This document shows positions 31,383-41,994 of a DNA stretch of 64,000 nucleotides, one piece after another. Every line of letters begins with the position of its first letter. Position 1 is the first letter of the stretch. A model generated the notes under the pieces. That model made no database searches, was not told the DNA's origin, and saw only the letters and a program-made list of their open reading frames with translations. The stretch comes from Adenophora triphylla var. japonica. Lineage: Eukaryota; Streptophyta; Magnoliopsida; Asterales; Campanulaceae. The translations under genes were made by a program, and so were the position numbers. The DNA is taken from the NCBI GenBank assembly GCA_022495995.1, contig JAFEMH010002587.1:264697-328696 (forward strand). The letters run 5' to 3'.

Positions 31383-33992
31383 CTAAGGAACAAGGCTATA
31401 TCCCTTACAGCTATGATCGCTAAAAATTGTTTCAGAGCCCCATTTTGCTAACATGGCGGGGGTGATGGCGAGAAGTTGGTCAGCATCGACAGCAATAGAT
31501 CTCAGTGTGTGCAGGATCACATTGTCATATGCATCCACCATTTCAGCATCAACTTTGGTCTTCACCTCGGCAAGATCATTCTTCAGTTTGGTGACCTGGT
31601 TAGCTTTGACAAAACTATCATCCTTAAGTCGCTGATCGCGGCAAGGTTTGCAAGCTTGTCTTCAGCATCCTGGTACTTTTTATCCATTTATGCCCGATAT
31701 GCGTCCCTTGCCTTGATCTCCACCTCCAGATCAGTATCTACCTTCATTTTCTGGGATTTCAATTCTTTGATTGTTGTATCCCGCCTGGATACCCGCCCCT
31801 TGAAAGTGTCCTTATCCTTTTCAGTCTGATCAAGGTCTTCCTCCAAGGCAGTGCACTTTTTGCTCAACCCCAAAATAGTGCTGCTGATCTGTAGGATAAA
31901 AGCGACAATAAAGTGTTCATTAGAAATCTATAAAGTGAAATGAAAGCGAAAAGAAGTAAAAGTTTCATACCAATGAAAGTTGGATTCCCGCATGGTAGGC
32001 TGAATGTGCAGGATCTTCCCCTTCAACGTAAGCGACTTGTTCAGCATCGCTGGATCGTTTTAGGGTTGTGGAGCCCAACAAGCAAGCCACCGGTTCCAAC
32101 CTCTCAACGTTGAGTCCCTTAAGAGCGGGAATGTTGATAACTTCTTGGTACAAAGTTTTCATGCCTACCTCATTCGCGGGAATCTGAAAGCCTTCCTCCA
32201 GCCAGCTGGCTCGGTGGAGGGGAGTGGTGCGAGAAGTGGATTAGTGAGTTGGAGAATCAGTGGAGGCGGGTTCATTTGCTTGGGAAGGAGGGGGCAGAAT
32301 GTCAATTCCCGCAGGATTCTCCATTTGGACCCCCTCAGTTTCTACTTCTTGGTCATCAAGATGATCATCATCATCAACATCAATCGGATTTTCCTCATTT
32401 TCCTCTTCATCTTCCAAATTCAAAGCCTCAGGTTGGTCCCCTTGAGATTGGGCAGAAGAAGCCGAGCATTGTCGCTTTTGTTGACGGGGAGTGGTTGAGG
32501 AAGATCTCTTGCGAGAACTTTCGGTCACAATCTTGTCATCAACGCCAGTTGGCGAGATGGGAATAGCATGATCATCTAGCTGAACCATCAGGCTGGCTTT
32601 CCTAGCCATGGCCAACCGTTTAGCTTGTTGCTCAGAGTTGCCTTGGGTCAATCTTTTCTGGTTCATATTCATGGTTCTTTGTACTGCGAGAAAAAGAGTT
32701 AATGTTAGCAACAATTAAAAGTTAACTAGTAAACAAGAGAAAGACAAAATGGCAGGAATCGTACGTTATACTATCTTCATTGCAGGACACATGTCCTGAC
32801 CATTCCCGCAGATGGTACATTCAGAGCTGAATTTGTTATCTGTATGGATCTCCCATCCAGGCCAAGAAGCGGTATGCACGATGGCGACATGTGGAGGAGC
32901 AGGCGGGAAAGTATAGGAAAGGCCTACTTGGCTTAGAAGGGAGTGGTCCATAAGTATCTTTTGGCATGAAAACAAGATGGGGGGAGGATCAGTGGTGCCA
33001 GAGGCATCTGCAAGAATTTGGAGGAATTTTCTTTTAAGACATTTTTCGTCTTCATCAAGGGCCCATTTCTTGTCAATTTTTGGGTGGATTCCTAACAGGT
33101 CAGAGGGTAGAGCCCATCCAATGCGGGAAATAATGAATTAAGGATCATTTTGCCAGTTGTGAATTTTGGAGGGAAGAGGAGTCACGATTTTTGGCTTTTT
33201 ATATTGCAGCGACATTCGGAGTTAATTGGTTTGCTTATCTTTTTGTTGGTAGCCAGTGAATAGGTCCATAAGAAGATGAGTGGTGGGTTCTCGCCTAAGG
33301 GCGCGGCAAATGACAATGAAACAAGTAAGAACCCTAATGTCATTAGGGTGAAGCTTAGCTATTGCCGCTTGGGTTTTATAGAGGACAAGAGAAATGAAGG
33401 GATCAACAGGAATTTTAAGCCTTGCGTCAAGTTGGGACGGGAATACGACGATGCCGTCCTGCCTATGTCTAATGACGGAAAGAGCCATCTCTCCATCGTA
33501 ATAAGCTATTTGGTAATCTAGGTGGTCTATATTATATTTGGTATGGTAGGGAGTTATAAGAAAATTTTTGGAAGTGCTTGTTCCCGCAACACCAGAAGCA
33601 GGATTATTGGTCAAGGTTGAGTTTCCGCCAGTTTGAGTTGAAGTGTTGGGGGCTCCAGAGTTTGACATCTCGCCTGAATCGGAAGAAGAAATAACTTGTT
33701 TATAATGAATCCTACTAGCTAAAGATCTCGCCGTGGGAAAGTCAGTGTCAGAGCTGTCAGAGTCTAGGGGGGAGCCGTAGAAGCGACAAAGATGGTCACA
33801 AAGTTCGCGAGAAGTAAATTTTTTTTTAGACATGGGGGATGAGGCATGAAGGAAACATCTACCCCTAACTTCAATGGCGGCAATAATGGAGGGATCTACT
33901 TTGTTAACAGTTAAACAATGTACTAAGTCAATTCGTGAGATTCTCGCCCAAATGCCCCTAGTCAAGTAATAAATACCCCAGATCTCTGACAC
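31383..33992 (-). pseudogene. antisense additional ORF (Transposase_28-like) of the Tat element
   Basis: It runs opposite to gag-pol. The first part (33992-32772) includes VDPFISLVLYKTQAAIAKLH and LHPNDIRVLTCFIVICRALR, matching the 'putative gypsy type transposon' (PF04195) family found antisense in Tat elements. A middle part follows (AKRLAMARKASLMVQ, then an acidic run LEDEEENEENPIDVDDDD), and a third part is a coiled coil (KGRVSRRDTTIKELKSQK, LEVEIKARDAYRA). An 82-bp intron (31970-31889) is in phase. A second candidate (32771-32684) has good splice ends but does not match phase by my reading. Stops near 33221, 33143, 32243 and 31690 mark decay. The role of these ORFs is unknown. Confidence 0.68.
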
Positions 33993-34386
33993 TGACCATA
34001 TCTAACTTATCTAACACAAGTCTTATACCTAGCCATAGGCGATAAACAATAATTTGAAGGAAAGCAAAGAAATTAAAGATCTAAATGTTATCTAGAAAAT
34101 AGGATGGATCTCGAAGAAAGTTGAGTAGAGACTGAAGGTTCGCCGAAATGTTCAACGGAGGGTTGAAAGGGTCAGATTCCAGGTTGAAGGAAGTGGGCAA
34201 ATAGGCAAATGAGTAAGTATTTGTAGTTGGATTTGAAGGGAGAACAAGGATTGAACGGTGGAATGAACGGAAAACGACTGGAAATGCTGGAAATGGGTTC
34301 ACCGGAAAGCTAGCAGGTGGCCAGAAAATCCTTTGGGGTTTCAGAGAGCAAATAGACGGAAAAAGTGTAAAGGAGGGGGGGAAGGT

Positions 34387-34394
34387 ATTTATAC
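34387..34394 (-). promoter_or_regulatory. TATA box for the antisense gene
   Basis: TATAAATA on the - strand within TTAGTATAAATACC, about 400 bp upstream of the first antisense codons and followed by a C/T-rich leader. It would drive the antisense ORF independently of the LTR. Confidence 0.45.
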
Positions 34395-34599
34395 TAATGG
34401 AATTCCAAGAGGTTTTTTAGCAGAAAAATTAATTAGCCCCAAAAATTTTAAATTCCCCCATTTAATGATTTCAAATTTCAAAGCGTCTCTTCGAATGTCC
34501 CATCACAGCCGTCAAACCATCAAAGGAACCTCTCTGGACGTGACACGTGTCCACCAGGTGTCAGTGTTAGCCGTCATCTCGCTTGATTGATGTAAGAGG

Positions 34600-35441
34600 G
34601 CAGGAAGTAATGGAGTAGCTTGAATTTCTCGCCTGGAACATGAATGATCCAGGTCTCGAAATTGGGGGATATTGGTGTGATTGTGAAATATAGATTTGGG
34701 CATGAATAGTAAGTTAGGCCCAACATGGCGAGATGGGCCAAGTGGGCCCAAGGAATAAAGTGGGTATTGTACGTATGCCCATAAGTGTGAAGCGACATTC
34801 AAGTGAGGCGACAAGAGTAGTTGCGACATGAACATGTCTAAGCGTGAGAATAAGCGGTAAGTGAGAAGTACCCGTGGCAGTTAGCGACATGATGGTGGAA
34901 CTAGCAGGCGACAAGTATATGGCTGTTAGACGATGGGATTGGCGAAAATATGAGTATTGACCCCTTCCTTAGGATTGTCGTATTGGCGACAATCATGACT
35001 GGTGACGTTAAGTGACTGACGTGCTGCCACGTAGGTACCCACTACAACCATCAAAACAGTGTGATTTGATAAGGTGAACAGTGATTTCCCACTAACTTGG
35101 GGGTGGTTGGCACCCTTAATGGATGATTGACACGTGTCCCCCCACGTGCAAGGCACATGCTGCATGGGGGTATATAAACCTTAGAGAAAATATCATTTGT
35201 AAGTATCTCTCACTCTCTCTAAGCTCTCTCTCTCTCTCTAAACTTCCATTGTTACCAAGCTCAATACCAGTCACTTATTCTCACGCCGGAGGGGTTTTGC
35301 CGGAGCCACCCCAGGCTTAGTTCATGTGTTTGCTTGTGTGTAGGTGACGGTTCGACCATATGAAGAAGATTAGCCAGAGTATCCCCCATTGTTGTTGTTT
35401 AGCTTCAGTTCCTGTGCAACACATTTGTTCGTGTAGCATCA
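34600..35441 (+). repeat. probable 3' LTR of the Tat element (ends approximate)
   Basis: It contains TATATAAA at 35171-35178, then a CT-rich leader with a (TCTC)n run and a region ending GTGTAGCATCA. I found no matching 5' LTR (it is outside the window), so the boundaries are estimates. Confidence 0.4.
35171..35178 (+). promoter_or_regulatory. TATA box of the probable Tat LTR
   Basis: TATATAAACC, followed within 30-80 bp by the CT-rich stretch typical of plant LTR leaders. Confidence 0.5.
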
Positions 35442-35514
35442 TATCTCATTCACAATTTTGTCTCACTTTTCACATTAATAATATAAAGACTTTTCCTTAA
35501 AATCCGAAATTTGG

Positions 35515-35702
35515 AACTCGCTACACGGTGTAGCGAGTTTGACTGTGACCGGTCAAACTTGCTACACGGTGTAGCGAGTTTGGTGTAATTAAGATTTGCC
35601 GGTTTGTGATTAATTGCTGGTAATTAATAAAGATAAACTCGCTACACCGTGTAGAGAGTTTGACCGGTCACAATCAAACTCGCTACACCGTGTATCGAGT
35701 TC
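35515..35702. repeat. left MULE terminal region: four palindromes
   Basis: Each unit is AACTCGCTACAC, one base, GTGTAGCGAGTT: 12-bp arms that pair completely in the first copy (35515-35539) and with one or two mismatches in the others. Units are separated by TTGACTGTGACCGGTCAAA and a spacer containing GCCGGTTTGTGATTAATT. The same order, inverted, is found at 47953-48140. Confidence 0.88.
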
Positions 35703-36332
35703 TCAAAAATCCCTTTTCCCCAATTCCGATTTATAGTCTTCATTTCAAAAAAAAAAAAAAACTATCAGTCGCCGGAAGAAGAAACCAAGAAGAAGGAGAC
35801 ATTTTGCCATTCAAATTCAAGCTTTTTATCATCAAAATTTCGTTATTGTAAGTTTACATTCATGTTTTTTACTTCATTTTGTGTTGATTTTGCTTTGATT
35901 TGATTATTTGTTTACTTGCAATTTAGGTTTATTTAACTCAATTTTTGATATATTTTGAACTCAATTGTTAGTATAGTTTGATATTTAACTCAATTTTGCC
36001 GTTATTTTCATCACTTAGTGTTGTTATTATGATAAAGTTTTGTGTGAGGGAGAAGGATATGTTGAGGGATAGAGGTTGGTATTATGATAAAGTTTTGGGG
36101 CAAAGTGGATGGAAAGGAAAGTTTGAGGTCTTGGAAACTAAACTATAGGAGAAGGACATTGTTTATTTTTGTTTAATTTGGACGGTGAGAATGCTGCAAA
36201 TCTTTTTAAGAAAATAGCTTCTTTTATTAATGAAGTTTAGTAGAATGATGGAAATTGTTGTTTTTGTAACATGTTTTTGGCAAGATATGCTATCTTGTTG
36301 TATTAGTATTAATTTGATATTGAAATAAATAG
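35703..36332 (+). other. 5' leader and intron of the PMD gene
   Basis: Leader ending GTTATT, then an intron at 35848-36332 with GTAAGT donor and AATAG acceptor immediately before the ATG. Confidence 0.55.
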
Positions 36333-37376
36333 ATGGATTCCTTCATTGATCGCGGGCCTATCGATAACTCTGTTCAGTACGATTATGGGTTGCTGGAGGC
36401 TTTGATCGAGAGATGGTGTCCGGAGACCCATTCATTCCACCTCCCGGTTGGTGAGATGACGATCACCCTAGAAGATATCGGCATGATTTCCGGATTGCCG
36501 ATTGATGGGGATGCTATTACTGATGCTAGCATCCCAACACATGTAGACTGGAGGGATGTATGTCAGCATCTTTTAGGGGCTGTCCCTAATCCCAGAGATA
36601 TAGATGGGAGTAGTTTAAAGCTACGGTGGATCATGAGCCAATTTTCACACTTCCACAACCTAGATGATGATTCCCAGCAGGACCTTGTTGATATGTACGT
36701 ACGAGCATATATCATTCTCACCTTGGGTTCTACGGTGATGCCTGATCATACGCACAACAAGGTTAAGTTGTGTTATCTCCCTCTGCTTGGGGATGTTTCC
36801 AGGGTCTGCCAGTACAGTTGGGGAACTGCGTCACTCGCTTTCCTATATCGAGAGTTGTGTAGTGCGACTAACCCTGTGACGAAATAGTGCGGAGGATTTC
36901 TCAACGTTCTACAGGTATGTTTATCTCATTTTAATGTTCATTATGTTGTTGTTTTTAAGTTTGATTTCAAATTATCGGCATTATTTATAGTATTTGATAT
37001 ATATTCGGGGAGTGGGTGGGAGAGTGGGAGTGGGTGTGGGAGTGGGAGTGGGAGTGGGAGTGGGTGGAGTGCCCAGCCAGACCCTCCCCCTGGACCCACT
37101 ATAGGTTTCGGACTATATTCGGGGAGTGGAAGTGGCTTTAGGCTTCCTCCTTCTACATCACAAGCAGGGCTCCGACCCTTCTCCGATCCGAGTTCGACTT
37201 CTTTTGGCGGGAGTCACTTTGAGGCCACGACACCCTTCTCTGATCTGGCTGCGACTTCGTCTAGTGGGGTACGACTTAGTACTGCTCACCGGGCGAAGTT
37301 GATTAGAAGAGGGTCTCGGCAGCAGAATCCGATGAGGAAGTTTACCCCGGCTGACTACGAGAGGAGGAATAGGTGA
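36333..37376 (+). pseudogene. plant mobile domain (PMD, MAIL1-like) gene, internally deleted
   Basis: The first 184 codons include the PMD start: ALIERWCPETHSFHLPVGEM, TITLEDIGMISGLPIDGDAI and YSWGTASLAFLYRELCSATN. PMD proteins are found as host genes (MAIN/MAIL1, silencing and genome stability) and inside MULEs. A TAG at 36885-36887 stands just before the conserved GGF of the family; the frame then runs to a CTACAG/GTATGT donor at 36914. The rest of the domain is missing. A Ser/Gly-rich C-terminus (LRPFSDPSSTSFGGSHFEAT to KFTPADYERRNR) ends at 37374-37376. It is an inactive copy in a MULE. Confidence 0.8.
37010..37075. repeat. GGGAGT/GGGTGGGAG simple repeat
   Basis: Runs of GAGTGGGAGTGGGTGTGGGA within the PMD gene remnant, encoding Ser-Gly. 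Confidence 0.8.
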
Positions 37377-37430
37377 AACTTTTTTTTATTTAGATGTAAA
37401 ATGCTTTTAAAGAAACAGTCCAGATCTTAA

Positions 37431-38960
37431 GTGCTACCTGAAGTATTGCCTAGCACGTCAGATATCACTTGCTGTCAGAAGGGATATTATCAAAGTAGGA
37501 AAGCATGGAAACCTAAGTCTAACCTGAGATGTGATGTTGTCTTCACTGCCTTAAAAACTAATATTGAAGGTTCATGGTATTTTGATATTGGTTGTTCACG
37601 TCATATGACGGGAACAAAAATATTTTTAAAGGAATATGAACCTATTCAAGGTGGTAGTGTAACTTATGGTGGTGGTGGCAAGAGTAATATAGTAGGAAAA
37701 GGCATTTTGAATATACCTGGATTTTCTGCTTTGAAAAATGTTTTGCATGTTGATGGACTTGTAACTAATTTAATTAGTATCAGCCAACTTTGTGATGACA
37801 ATCTTGAAGTGAAATTCAATAAAAATACTTGTGAAGTTTTTGATTGTACCAATAATTGTGTTATGTCAAGTACTAGGTCAAGTAATAACTGTTATCTTGT
37901 TGAGGATAAACAAGTGTGTCATTCAGTGAGAGTTGATGATGCTACATTGTGGCATCAAAAGTTGGGTCATGTCCATTTTCGTAACATTGTAAAACTCATT
38001 AAGGCCGAAGCTATAAGTGGTATACCTAGTCTGGACATAAGTAAGAAAATCATATGTGAAGATTGTCTCAAAGGTAAACAGACATGTGTTGCCCATAGTG
38101 CTACCCAACATCATGAGGAGTACTCTGGAACAACCCACTGTTTCCAACTTGTGCATATGAATTTAATGGGTCCAGTTGAGGTAAAAAGTTTACGAGGTAA
38201 GAGATATACTTTTGTCATAGTTGATGATTTTTCTAGATTTACTTGGGTGTATTTTTTGAAAGAAAAATCAGAAACTTTTGAAAACTTTAAGATCTTACAT
38301 GCTAAAATCAAAAACATGTTTTGTGCTCTTATCATGCGAATAAGGTCTGATCATGGAAAGGAGTTTTATAATTCTCTGTTTTCAACTTTTTATGAATTAA
38401 AAGGAATTCAACATGAATTTTCTGCTCCTAAAACACCTCAACAAAATGGGGTGGCTAAAAGAAAAAATAGGACCTTACTTGAAATGGCCCGTGTGATGTT
38501 GTTTTCAAAAAGATTTTAGGCTGAGGTCTTAAACACGGCTTGCCACATGGCCAATAGAGTTTTTCTAAGACCCGGTACTACAATGACACCTTATGAAATT
38601 TTGAATGGTAGGATACCAAAAGTTCATTATTTTCATATGTTTGGGTGTGTGTGTTTTGTTCTAAATGATCGGGATTACTTAGCCAAATTTGACTCTAAAA
38701 GTGATAAGGCTATATTTCTTGGGTATGCTCAGGATAGTTGAGCATATAGGGTTTATAACCTTAGGTTAAAAACCATACAAGAATCAGTTAACGTTGTTTT
38801 TTATGACTTAGCAAGTGTTATAGGTGATGGAGTGCAGAAATCTCCATTGATATTGCTGGAAGAGCTGGAGGAACAAAGTAAATCAAGTGATACCATGGGT
38901 GCTGACTAGAGTATTGCCACTGAAGGGATATCATCTCCGGTATCACCTGAAGTCAGTCCA
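37431..38960 (+). pseudogene. copia protease and integrase
   Basis: Protease: SWYFDIGCSRHMTGTK (usual DTG/DSG is DIG). GAG-pre-integrase: ATLWHQKLGHVHFRNI with the HHCC finger closing at CEDCLKGKQ. Integrase core: the first Asp is replaced (VHMNLMGP where HIDLMGP is usual), RSDHGKEF keeps the second Asp, and QQNGVAKRKNRT has Lys where the catalytic Glu (VAERKNRT) belongs. Two of three catalytic residues are lost. TAG at 38517-38519, TGA at 38739-38741 and TAG at 38907-38909 are all in the same frame. Confidence 0.85.
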
Positions 38961-38999
38961 GCAACTGAAAATGATGAACGGTCTGATGATAATGCTGAT

Positions 39000-40343
39000 G
39001 TGCATGGCGATTTAAGAAGGGATCCACCAGCTAGGATCAGAAGAGATCATCCCTCTTCTCAGATTATTGGAGAAGCAAATGAAGGGGTACGAACAAGGAA
39101 CAATGAGCCTTTTAGTAACCGTGAAATGGTGAGGTATGTGTGCATGTCCACCACGTACCATAAGGTAAAATATTCCTGTTTTGTTTCCTCTTTAGAACCC
39201 AAAAATATTTCTGAAGCTTTAAAAGATAATTTTTGGATACATGCCATGCATGAGGAACTTGAAAAATTTGCTCGTAACGAAGTTTGGTGTTTAGTACCAC
39301 GTCCCATTAACACTAATGTAATTGGTACAAAATGGATTTTCAAAAATAAATCGGACGAGCAAGGAAATATTGTTCGGAAAAAATCCCATCTCGTGGCTCA
39401 ATGTTATACACAAATTGAAGGAGTTGACTTTGATGAGACCTTTGCTCCAGTAGCTCGAATTGAATCCATAAGACTCCTCTTGGCAATAGCTTGTTATCTA
39501 AAAATTATCTTATTTCAAATGGATGTTAAAGCTGCCTTTTTAAATGGTTATTTAAAAGAAGAAATTTATGTTGAATACCCAAAAGAATTTGAAGATCCTC
39601 ATGTACCAAACCACGTACATAGACTTGATAAAGCCTTATATGGCTTGAAACAAGCTCCACGTGCTTGGTATGGTTGGTTAACCTCTTTCTTACTTGAATA
39701 TGGTTTTACAAGAGGTGAAGCAGATAGGACTTTATTTATTCTAAGGCATGGAAAAGAAACAGTCATTGTTCAAATCTATGTTGATGACATAGTCTATGGC
39801 TCTACTTCTCAAACTTGTTTAAAAGATTTTGTAGAGGCTATGACTTCAACATTCGAAATGAGCATGATTGGTGAGTTAACATTCTTCTTAGACTTGCAGG
39901 TGAAACAATCTGGTGAAGGGATATTTAACTCACAAAGCAAGTATGTAAAAAGCTTAGTGAAACGGTTTGGGTTGGAAGGGGCAAATAGTTCGAAAATCCC
40001 TATGTGTTCATCTCTTAAACTTGGTAGAGACCAAATAGGTGAGGATGTTGATCCTACTTTATATCGTTCCATGATAGGTAGCCTTCTCTATCTCACGTCT
40101 AGTCGTCCTGATATCATGTTTAGCGTGTGCGTCTGTGCACGTTATCAAGCCAATCCTAAAGTCTCCCACCTTAATTCTGTCAAAACAATTATTAAATATA
40201 TTTCGAGAACAAGTGAATTAGGGATTTGGTTTAGTAAGGATACTAACACCAATTTGGTAAGCATTAGCGACTCGGATTGGACAGGAAATATGGATGATAG
40301 GAAGAGTACTAGTGGGGGTGTTTTTACTTGGGTAACAATTTAG
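39000..40343 (+). pseudogene. copia reverse transcriptase
   Basis: Typical copia RT: EEIYVEYPKEFEDPHVPNHV, HRLDKALYGLKQAPRAWYGW, TVIVQIYVDDIVYGSTSQTC with YVDD intact at about 39779, SGEGIFNSQSKYVKSLVKRF and YLTSSRPDIMFSVCVCARYQ. Open for 447 codons. A frameshift near 40320 separates it from RNase H. Confidence 0.88.
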
Positions 40344-40717
40344 TTTCATGGTATAGTCGGAAACAAAACTGTGTCTCTCTTTCCACGGCTGAATCTGAGT
40401 ATGTTGCAGCCGATAGTTGTTGCTCACAACTTATTTGGCTAAAACATATGCTAGATGATTATGGCCTAGAGAGTAATTCTTTGACTATGTACTGTGATAA
40501 CTTGAGTGCTATCAACATTTCAAAAAACCATGTTCAGCATTCCCGTACTAAGCACATAGATATACATCATCATTTTCTTAGAGATATGGTAGATAAATGC
40601 CTAATTAACATTAATCATATTGATACTAAGTATCAACTGACTGACATCTTTACCAAGGCCTTAGACCACGAGAGATTTTCTAGTTTGAAAAGATCTCTTG
40701 GTCTTTGTAATCTCTGA
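40328..40717 (+). pseudogene. copia RNase H
   Basis: NNLVSWYSRKQNCVSLSTAE, SEYVAADSCC, MYCDNLSAINIS and HSRTKHIDIHHHFLRDMVDK are canonical copia RNase H motifs. It overlaps the RT frame by 16 bases because of a one-base shift. Ends at 40717. Confidence 0.85.
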
Positions 40718-41994
40718 GTCTGTTTATCAGTGCTACCCCAGGTGATGTTATCACTCAGGGTAACACTTGTATATTAGTGTATTTTCTCTTTTGTTTATTT
40801 AAAAAAAAAAAGAAGAAAAAAAAAGTGTTTTTATATTCTTTTAATCTGGTTAGCTTAGTTCTGACTGTGACACATGCTGACCTTTTTGTTATGGTAGGTT
40901 ATTACTTAGGTTAACATGTTTGATATCACTCCCCTTCATATGCCTAAAGTGACAAAGTCACTAATCTTTCTTTGTGATAAATAAAAAGGCAAAGCAATTT
41001 TATTCCATACTATTATCTCGAGCTCGGGGCACAGTGTTTGCTGCAACGATGTACTCTTGCCAATGAGAATGTATGAGGTGATCTATGCTTAGTAATAGGG
41101 ACATGGAGTTTGCTACTACAGTGTACCCTACTTGAAAGGCATAAATCACTTTATATTTACACTTGAAATAAAACTCGGGGCACGGAGTTCGTTACTACGA
41201 TGCTTCATTGTTTAAAGAAGTGTATTGATCTTTTATAACAAGCAATATACTTTAAAAAAAAATAAAAAAATAGGCTTGTTATGCCTAAAGTGCATGAAAA
41301 TTGCTCAGCTTGTTATGCCTGAAATACTTAAAAATGAAAATATTTATCAAGGGAATTTATATCACATGTGTTATCCTAGGTGTTACCATCGTTGCCTTAA
41401 CACATTAGTGTGTGCTATATTAGTTTTTTTTTATTTCTTATTTTTGTAATTTGTTGATTAAATTTTTAAAATCTGAAAGCCTTTTTAACTAAAGAGTTTA
41501 CGATTTTGAAAACGTCTTCAACAAGTTTTCTTTATTTTTAGTAAACTTTGTTGAGTAACTAATCCTTATTATTTTGATATTTGTGCTCATCATTTTCGGA
41601 TATGGTTACAAAAATTTTGTTTACTTAGTATTGTTTATTTTCGTTTTTACTTAAAAAAAAAAAAATTAAACAGTCAGGCGGTTGTTGTTTTGGGTTGTTG
41701 GGGTTTATTAAAATGAGTGGTTAAGGTTAATTAGTAGTTTTTTAATGTAGAAATATTGAGAGGGTTTATAGGATTTAAGATGGGATAGGTTTTATCTTGT
41801 CACATCAACTTAATAGCTTTGTTCCCTATCCACTTCTTCCTCTTTAATCTCCTTATTTTCTCTCTAACTCTTTTATCTTTCTAACTGTCTATCTCTCTCT
41901 CTCTCCTCATTTTTAAAACTTCCCTTTCAGCGTCGTCTCTCTCTCTCCCAACCTAGGTCAAAATACGCTCTCAAAAAATTCCCAAAATCCGTCC
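40718..41994 (+). other. intergenic part of the copia element
   Basis: AT-rich, with poly-A runs. Three imperfect copies of a CTCGGGGCACAGTGTTTGCT / ACTACGATG block lie near 41021, 41097 and 41168. No ORF. It may act as leader for the downstream ORF. Confidence 0.5.

Larger units (their letters stand above)
24584..35441 (+). mobile_element. Tat-lineage Ty3/gypsy retrotransposon, 5' end removed by a copia insertion
   Basis: Domain order on + is gag, zinc finger, protease, RT, RNase H, second (archaeal-type) RNase H, integrase, then an antisense gene and a probable 3' LTR. The second RNase H and the antisense ORF downstream of integrase are marks of the Tat lineage. It enters mid-gag because the copia element sits there. 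Many in-frame stops and some frameshifts make it non-functional. The right boundary is approximate. Confidence 0.8.

Noticed and set aside
35515..35702. Transcription terminators or tRNA-like hairpins
   Set aside because: The palindromes recur as an inverted set at the other MULE end, so they are terminal repeats.
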